Below are positions 59,781-64,000 of a DNA stretch of 64,000 bases, one piece after another. How positions within the stretch are numbered: the stretch's first letter is position 1; every line of letters starts with the position of its first letter. Source of the stretch: Negativicutes bacterium (GTDB taxonomy: Bacteria > Bacillota > Negativicutes > Anaeromusales > Anaeromusaceae); NCBI GenBank assembly GCA_009929485.1, contig SAAJ01000010.1, positions 20,904 through 84,903 of the forward strand, given 5' to 3'. Both the position numbers and the translations under genes were made by a program. The notes beneath the pieces were generated by a model. The model was not told the origin of the DNA. It saw nothing but the letters and a program-made list of their open reading frames with translations, and made no database searches.

Positions 59781-61331
59781 ATGACCAAGTATCGAGAAAT
59801 ACTAAGGCTTCATTCACTTGGATTGAGCCAACGGAACATTGCTTTGAGTTGTAGTGTTTCAAAAACAACCGTAAATCGCGTTGTAAAAAGAGCTGTTGAA
59901 TTGAACTTATCGTGGCCACTGGACGAAAAGAAAACCGAAGCCGTGCTATCTGAAATCTTGTTTTCATCAACCCATAAAAGCGCAGAAAGAAAACGACCGC
60001 CAAGTTTTGATCACGTTCGTAACGAACTATTGAAAAATGGTGTCAGTAAAAAATTGCTCTGGGCTGAGTACATGGAAGAATGTCGGCTTAACGGCGAAGA
60101 ACCTCTGATGTATTCACAGTTTTGTCATTACATTCAGCTTGATGAACAAAAGCGTCGCGCAACCATGCACATTAGCCGTAAACCTGGCGAACAGGTCGAA
60201 GTGGACTGGGCAGGAGATCCCGCCAAGATTATTGATCCTGACACAGGAGAAATTACTGAGGCATTTCTTTTTGTTGGCGTTATGACTTATAGCCAGTACG
60301 CTTATGTTGAAGCATTTATCAATGAAAAGCAGCGGGCTTGGATTACCGCACATGTCCACATGTACAACTACTTCGGTGGTGTCGCCAAAATCCTTGTTCC
60401 TGATAACTGTAAAACGGCTGTGGTTCATACGAAAGATTGGTATACACCCAAGCTCAATGCCACTTATCACGAAATGGCGGAACACTATAATACAGCAATA
60501 ATCCCAGCCAGGGTTCGGAAACCTAAAGATAAAGCAAGTGTCGAGGGTACCGTTGGCAACATTTCTACTTGGATTACTGCTGCACTCAGAAATGAACAAT
60601 TCTTCTCGCTAGTAGAACTTAATACTGCAATCCGAGAAAAACTTGAAGCTTTTAATTCAAAGGATTTTCAAAAGAAAGAAGGTAGTCGGTGGAGTCTCTT
60701 CCACCACGAAGAGTTGCCGTTCCTAAGCCCTCTGCCAGCAACCTCTTACGAACTGGCGAATTGGAAACAAGCCACCGTTCAGTTCAATTATCACATATCA
60801 CTTGAAGGAATGATATATTCCGTACCCTATGAATATATCAAGCGCAAGGTCGATGTGAGGGTTACTGATAGGGTTTTAGAAATCTTTTATAATCATAATC
60901 GTGTTGCATCCCACAAGCGACTTTATGGTCGAAAGGGGCAATACAGCACCATCTTAGAGCACATGCCACCCGACCACCAGAAGTATCTGGAGTGGAACGG
61001 TGATCGCTTCAAGCATTGGGCACAGAAAATCGGGGCCAGTACCCACAAATCCATTATTGCCATCTTATCCTCCAGCTCCGTGGAGCAGCAAGCCTATAAG
61101 AGTTGCATGGGTTTACTTAAATTAGCTGAAAGGCACTCAGAATCGCGCCTAGAAGCAGCTTGTGAAAAAGCTTTGAGTTATACGGCAAGTCCAAGTTACA
61201 AGAGTATCAAAAATATTCTTACCACTGGGACAAAAGAGGTACCAAAGCCAGACACACAGAAGCCCCTGAAGAACAATTATGGCGTGACTCGCGGTGCAAA
61301 CTACTACGGAGGTAAAGGCGATGATAAATAA
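59781..61331 (+). CDS. istA: IS21-family transposase IstA
   Basis: 516 residues. N-terminal HTH (LRLHSLGLSQRNIALSCSVS, then KTTVNRVV) and a catalytic DDE domain with Asp142 (EVDWAGD), Asp208 (VPDNCKT) and Glu255 (ASVEG). The domain set is complete and intact. It carries out cut/join of the element with the IstB helper. ATG at 59781 follows GGGAGG. Overlaps istB by 11 bases, typical of IS21. Confidence 0.95.
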   Translation: MTKYREILRLHSLGLSQRNIALSCSVSKTTVNRVVKRAVELNLSWPLDEKKTEAVLSEILFSSTHKSAERKRPPSFDHVRNELLKNGVSKKLLWAEYMEECRLNGEEPLMYSQFCHYIQLDEQKRRATMHISRKPGEQVEVDWAGDPAKIIDPDTGEITEAFLFVGVMTYSQYAYVEAFINEKQRAWITAHVHMYNYFGGVAKILVPDNCKTAVVHTKDWYTPKLNATYHEMAEHYNTAIIPARVRKPKDKASVEGTVGNISTWITAALRNEQFFSLVELNTAIREKLEAFNSKDFQKKEGSRWSLFHHEELPFLSPLPATSYELANWKQATVQFNYHISLEGMIYSVPYEYIKRKVDVRVTDRVLEIFYNHNRVASHKRLYGRKGQYSTILEHMPPDHQKYLEWNGDRFKHWAQKIGASTHKSIIAILSSSSVEQQAYKSCMGLLKLAERHSESRLEAACEKALSYTASPSYKSIKNILTTGTKEVPKPDTQKPLKNNYGVTRGANYYGGKGDDK

Positions 61332-62097
61332 TCCAACAATCGATAAGCTAATAGAAATGCGTTTAACTGCAATGGCTGATGCCTACATTCAGCAACTATC
61401 TGATCCTACCATGAAGGAGGCTGACTTTGATGACCGCCTTGGTATGATAATCGATATCGAGTATACCAGACGAAAAAACAATCGATTAGACCGACTTATT
61501 AGACATGCTGAGTTTGAGCAAACAGATGCCAGTATTATCGGAATTAACTACTCATCTGGTCGAAAAATCAACAAAGACTTAATCAAAAGGCTTGCCACTT
61601 GCGAATATATCGCTGAATTTCGAAACATTTTCATCACCGGAGCAACCGGCTGCGGCAAGACGTATCTAGCCAATGCCTTCGGAATGGAAGCTTGCAAGCA
61701 TTATTACAAAACGCAGTACGTTCGACTTCCCGATCTCCTTTTGGACTTGGATCATGCAAGAAATGAAGGCATTTACAAGACGGTCATACAGAAATATTCC
61801 AATCCCGTACTTCTGATTATCGATGAATGGCTACTCTTAAAGCCAACAGCGAATGAAGCAAAGGATATCTTTGAACTCCTTCATCGACGCAGGAAGAGAT
61901 CATCTACAATTTTTTGCTCCCAATACCGCCATGAAGGTTGGTATGAGCAGCTGGGCGGTGATGATTCTCCATTGGCTGATGCTATTCTTGATCGCATTGT
62001 CCATGATGCCTACAAGATCAATATTGAAAGCGTCGATCCAACGAAAGATTTATCCATGAGAGAGGTTTATGGTTTGGATAAAAGGCTAAGCGAATAA
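61321..62097 (+). CDS. istB: IS21-family helper ATPase IstB
   Basis: 258 residues. AAA+ domain: Walker A GATGCGKTY near residue 106, Walker B LLIIDEW, and the DnaC/IstB-like N-terminus DKLIEMRLTAMADAYIQQL. It assembles on target DNA and stimulates IstA. RBS GGAGGTAAAG within the istA end. Confidence 0.95.
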   Translation: MINNPTIDKLIEMRLTAMADAYIQQLSDPTMKEADFDDRLGMIIDIEYTRRKNNRLDRLIRHAEFEQTDASIIGINYSSGRKINKDLIKRLATCEYIAEFRNIFITGATGCGKTYLANAFGMEACKHYYKTQYVRLPDLLLDLDHARNEGIYKTVIQKYSNPVLLIIDEWLLLKPTANEAKDIFELLHRRRKRSSTIFCSQYRHEGWYEQLGGDDSPLADAILDRIVHDAYKINIESVDPTKDLSMREVYGLDKRLSE

Positions 62098-62285
62098 TTC
62101 TTAGCGGTATCGTGCGTCCGGACATGCGGTATTCACCGCACCGGACGACCGGTACCGGTCATCAAGAATATTCAACTGAAGCCACGACAGAAGATTAACA
62201 GAAATAGATATAGCTAGTATCCACGCTTTAGATTAATGTGGTAAACATACTTTGCTAAAAATGAATAGCAGAAGAAGGTGAAACC

Positions 62286-63908
62286 ATGAGACCGCATGGC
62301 ATGGATTGTCCAGAAGATACTGAGCTTAAAAATCATTCTGAAATGCCAATCAATCAAGATATACAACCGAAGCAAATGGTAAATATTTATCCAGGATGCA
62401 AATTGTATCATAGAGCAAACTACATAAGAGATAAAGACAATTCTTTGGGCGAGATCATAGTAAAAAATTTTGAAGGAAAATACATTACATGCAGCACACG
62501 AAAAGGGGAAATGCTTTTTAATATTTCAGCTTTAGGTACATTTCTCTCTTTAAGTAAAGATGCTCTCACTGACGAAATAGTAATTGATGGGCAATTGGAT
62601 ATACCCTTAGAGGAATTGGCAAACTATAATTGTTTTGATAATGACGATAAAGTTTTTTTCGAAGAAAAAGATTTCTTTGCGAATGTCCGACTAAAACTAG
62701 ATCAAAAGTTCAATGTCCTATCAGGAAAATCCAATCTTGTCAAATATGAGTTCAACGACTTTTCAGACAGCTTTAACAAAACTTCATTTAAAAGATATTC
62801 AGATTATGAAAATGAACTAGTCATAATTGGAGACTTACTAAAAAAACCCTATTTTGGAAGGATCGATTTGAGTGAAAACGAGCAACAACGTATATATGTT
62901 GCCGATAGATCCATACCAGATATTGGCAACATGATTCATGATTGGCGAGAGCCGATTTGTCAGGTGTATTATCTAGATAATCCTGTTTTGTATAACAAAT
63001 ACGGAGTCTCCTTGATAAGAAATTTCGATATTCACAATGGTTCTTTTTGTGGATATTTTGACAGGTATGTTAAAAATGAAGACGATGAAAACACAAAAGT
63101 TTTTGATAACTTTTTACTATCCATACTGAAAAAGCGCAGAGAAAATGAGAAAATACAAGATATAATCCAAACAATACAAGATACGCAATATGAAATCATT
63201 TGTGATGACTTTACAAAAAATCTAGTTATTCAGGGTTGCGCTGGCTCAGGAAAAACAATGATACTAATGCATAGACTATCCTATGCTATTTACAATCGAA
63301 AAGATTTGGCAGAAAATAGCATTAAAATTATATCGCAAAACCGTAATTTAAATTTAGAACTAAGCGAACTTGCTCAAAAATTGCAATTGAACAACATCGA
63401 TCGATTTACATTGTATGAATATTACCACCATCTTATAGAAAGAGTTTTTAAAGAGAATAGAATTTATGAGATTCCTAATCTTCTGGATTATAGTTCGGAT
63501 ATGTGCTCTGACAATGAAATAGCTGACACAAAACTTAATGACATATATCACATAGCTTTCGGGTTAGACTGTACTGAATTTGAGCTTAATAAAAAGGAAT
63601 TAGAAGTATTAGAAAATTTAATTCAATCTTTTACGATGGAAAAAATTTATTTTCACAACAGCAATAGAAATGAAATAGTAATAAAGTATTTCAAGCACTT
63701 GCAAAGTTTGAATATTTTATTAAAAAAAACTGTAAGGATATTAAACCATAGCGAAAATTATGATTTTACAAAAGAGGTAAAAAGCAGAAAGAAACCTCTA
63801 GATAAAAAAACAAAAGATTGTCACAAGTATTTCAGTCTTATCATTGACAAAATCCGGAAAAACATTGAAGATTATGATTCGTCAAAAAGTTTTTTCGTAA
63901 AAGAGTGA
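62286..63908 (+). CDS. HelD-like UvrD-family helicase fragment, 3' truncated
   Basis: 540 residues, AT-rich. The first half contains a HelD-like region (KKPYFGRIDLSENE, then QQRIYVADRSIPDIG, NMIHDWREPICQVYYL) and a standard Walker A GCAGSGKTMILMHR with Lys323. The ORF stops at 63908 without the DEAQ/motif II and later UvrD motifs needed for helicase action, so it is a remnant or a minimal form. HelD removes RNA polymerase from DNA; this N-terminal segment (residues 1-190) is longer than usual and unrecognised. ATG behind AGAAGGTGAAA. The composition suggests transfer. Confidence 0.6.
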   Translation: MRPHGMDCPEDTELKNHSEMPINQDIQPKQMVNIYPGCKLYHRANYIRDKDNSLGEIIVKNFEGKYITCSTRKGEMLFNISALGTFLSLSKDALTDEIVIDGQLDIPLEELANYNCFDNDDKVFFEEKDFFANVRLKLDQKFNVLSGKSNLVKYEFNDFSDSFNKTSFKRYSDYENELVIIGDLLKKPYFGRIDLSENEQQRIYVADRSIPDIGNMIHDWREPICQVYYLDNPVLYNKYGVSLIRNFDIHNGSFCGYFDRYVKNEDDENTKVFDNFLLSILKKRRENEKIQDIIQTIQDTQYEIICDDFTKNLVIQGCAGSGKTMILMHRLSYAIYNRKDLAENSIKIISQNRNLNLELSELAQKLQLNNIDRFTLYEYYHHLIERVFKENRIYEIPNLLDYSSDMCSDNEIADTKLNDIYHIAFGLDCTEFELNKKELEVLENLIQSFTMEKIYFHNSNRNEIVIKYFKHLQSLNILLKKTVRILNHSENYDFTKEVKSRKKPLDKKTKDCHKYFSLIIDKIRKNIEDYDSSKSFFVKE

Positions 63909-63922
63909 TTTTCATATTCTCG

Positions 63923-63948
63923 AACCCTAGAAAAGCCAAAGGGTTTTT
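63923..63948 (+). terminator. Weak terminator after the helicase fragment
   Basis: AACCCT / AGGGTT with 11-base loop and TTT tail, 15 bases after the stop. Confidence 0.45.
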
Positions 63949-64000
63949 AGGCAATAAAAAGGACTTCACCCCCACAAATGCGAATCAGTAAGTGCTAACC

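Larger units (their letters stand above)
59652..62130 (+). mobile_element. IS21-family insertion sequence (istA-istB)
   Basis: The istA-istB pair is bracketed by imperfect inverted repeats at 59652-59678 and 62104-62130 that match at 20 of 27 positions (shared ends ACCGC, TGTCCGG and GATACCGC). Their distance from the tips of the element is not certain, so the boundaries given are those of the repeats. No direct target duplication was identified. Both genes are intact. Confidence 0.85.

Noticed and set aside
1..64000. CRISPR arrays, tRNA and rRNA genes, prophage modules
   Set aside because: No regularly spaced direct repeats, cloverleaf sequences or phage structural genes were seen by reading; very short or degenerate ones could be missed.

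Overview
The window reads as a chromosomal segment of a diderm Firmicute, most probably a Negativicute of the Sporomusa/Anaeromusa type. The gene order is Firmicute-like: ireB-ruvX-DUF1292-mltG-trmR-trhP, nusB-xseA-xseB-ispA-dxs-tlyA-nadK-argR-recN, and asp23-amaP-DUF2273. It also carries a Psd/PssA pair for phosphatidylethanolamine synthesis and ferredoxin-dependent 2-oxoacid oxidation, which suggests an anaerobe. This assignment is inference from content; no rRNA or other taxonomic marker was compared. Almost every gene is on the plus strand. Starts are often TTG or GTG and were chosen by ribosome-binding-site spacing.

Layout: (1) 1-7365: a Fur-type regulator (5' end outside the window), hemZ, hisS, aspS, a 6S-RNA-like gene with its own promoter, a tcdA-type dehydratase and rarA. 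(2) 7424-10722: iscR-iscS-iscU-mnmA, joining Fe-S cluster assembly to tRNA 2-thiolation. (3) 10723-29733: alaS behind a near-consensus promoter, then a long housekeeping block for translation (EF-P, tRNA modification), cell envelope, DNA repair and isoprenoid synthesis, including a TsaD/Kae1-like paralogue between nusB and xseA. (4) 29734-42018: argR with a near-perfect ARG box, recN, a P-loop ATPase, nudF, an EndoQ-type endonuclease, xerD, deoB-pdp, a TagA/WecG glycosyltransferase, psd-pssA and a GT2 membrane glycosyltransferase. (5) 42064-50752: queD, surE, a HAD phosphatase and a compact methylthioadenosine/SAH salvage cluster (mtnP, mtnA, ahcY, class II aldolase, mtaD, aminotransferase, ASCH-like protein). 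The gene set fits the dihydroxyacetone-phosphate shunt rather than the full methionine salvage pathway. (6) 50832-54245: pduL and a four-subunit KorDABC-type oxidoreductase. (7) 54256-64000: the accessory end. It holds a tyrosine recombinase preceded by a dif-like palindrome, an OPT transporter, a divergent pair of a repeat-containing regulator-like protein and a VWA protein, an IS21-type element, and an AT-rich 3'-truncated HelD-like helicase gene.

Small repeats thread the intergenic spaces: a ~180-bp palindromic element in two diverged copies (10837-11016 and 57679-57858) whose stems differ by compensatory changes; five copies of a purine-rich GGAGTA-type repeat lying just after genes; and a 70-bp perfect hairpin after the OPT gene. 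No tRNA, rRNA, CRISPR array or prophage was seen. The most notable signals are the two-copy covarying palindrome, the dif-like site beside its recombinase, the MTA/SAH cluster and the divergent VWA/regulator pair.
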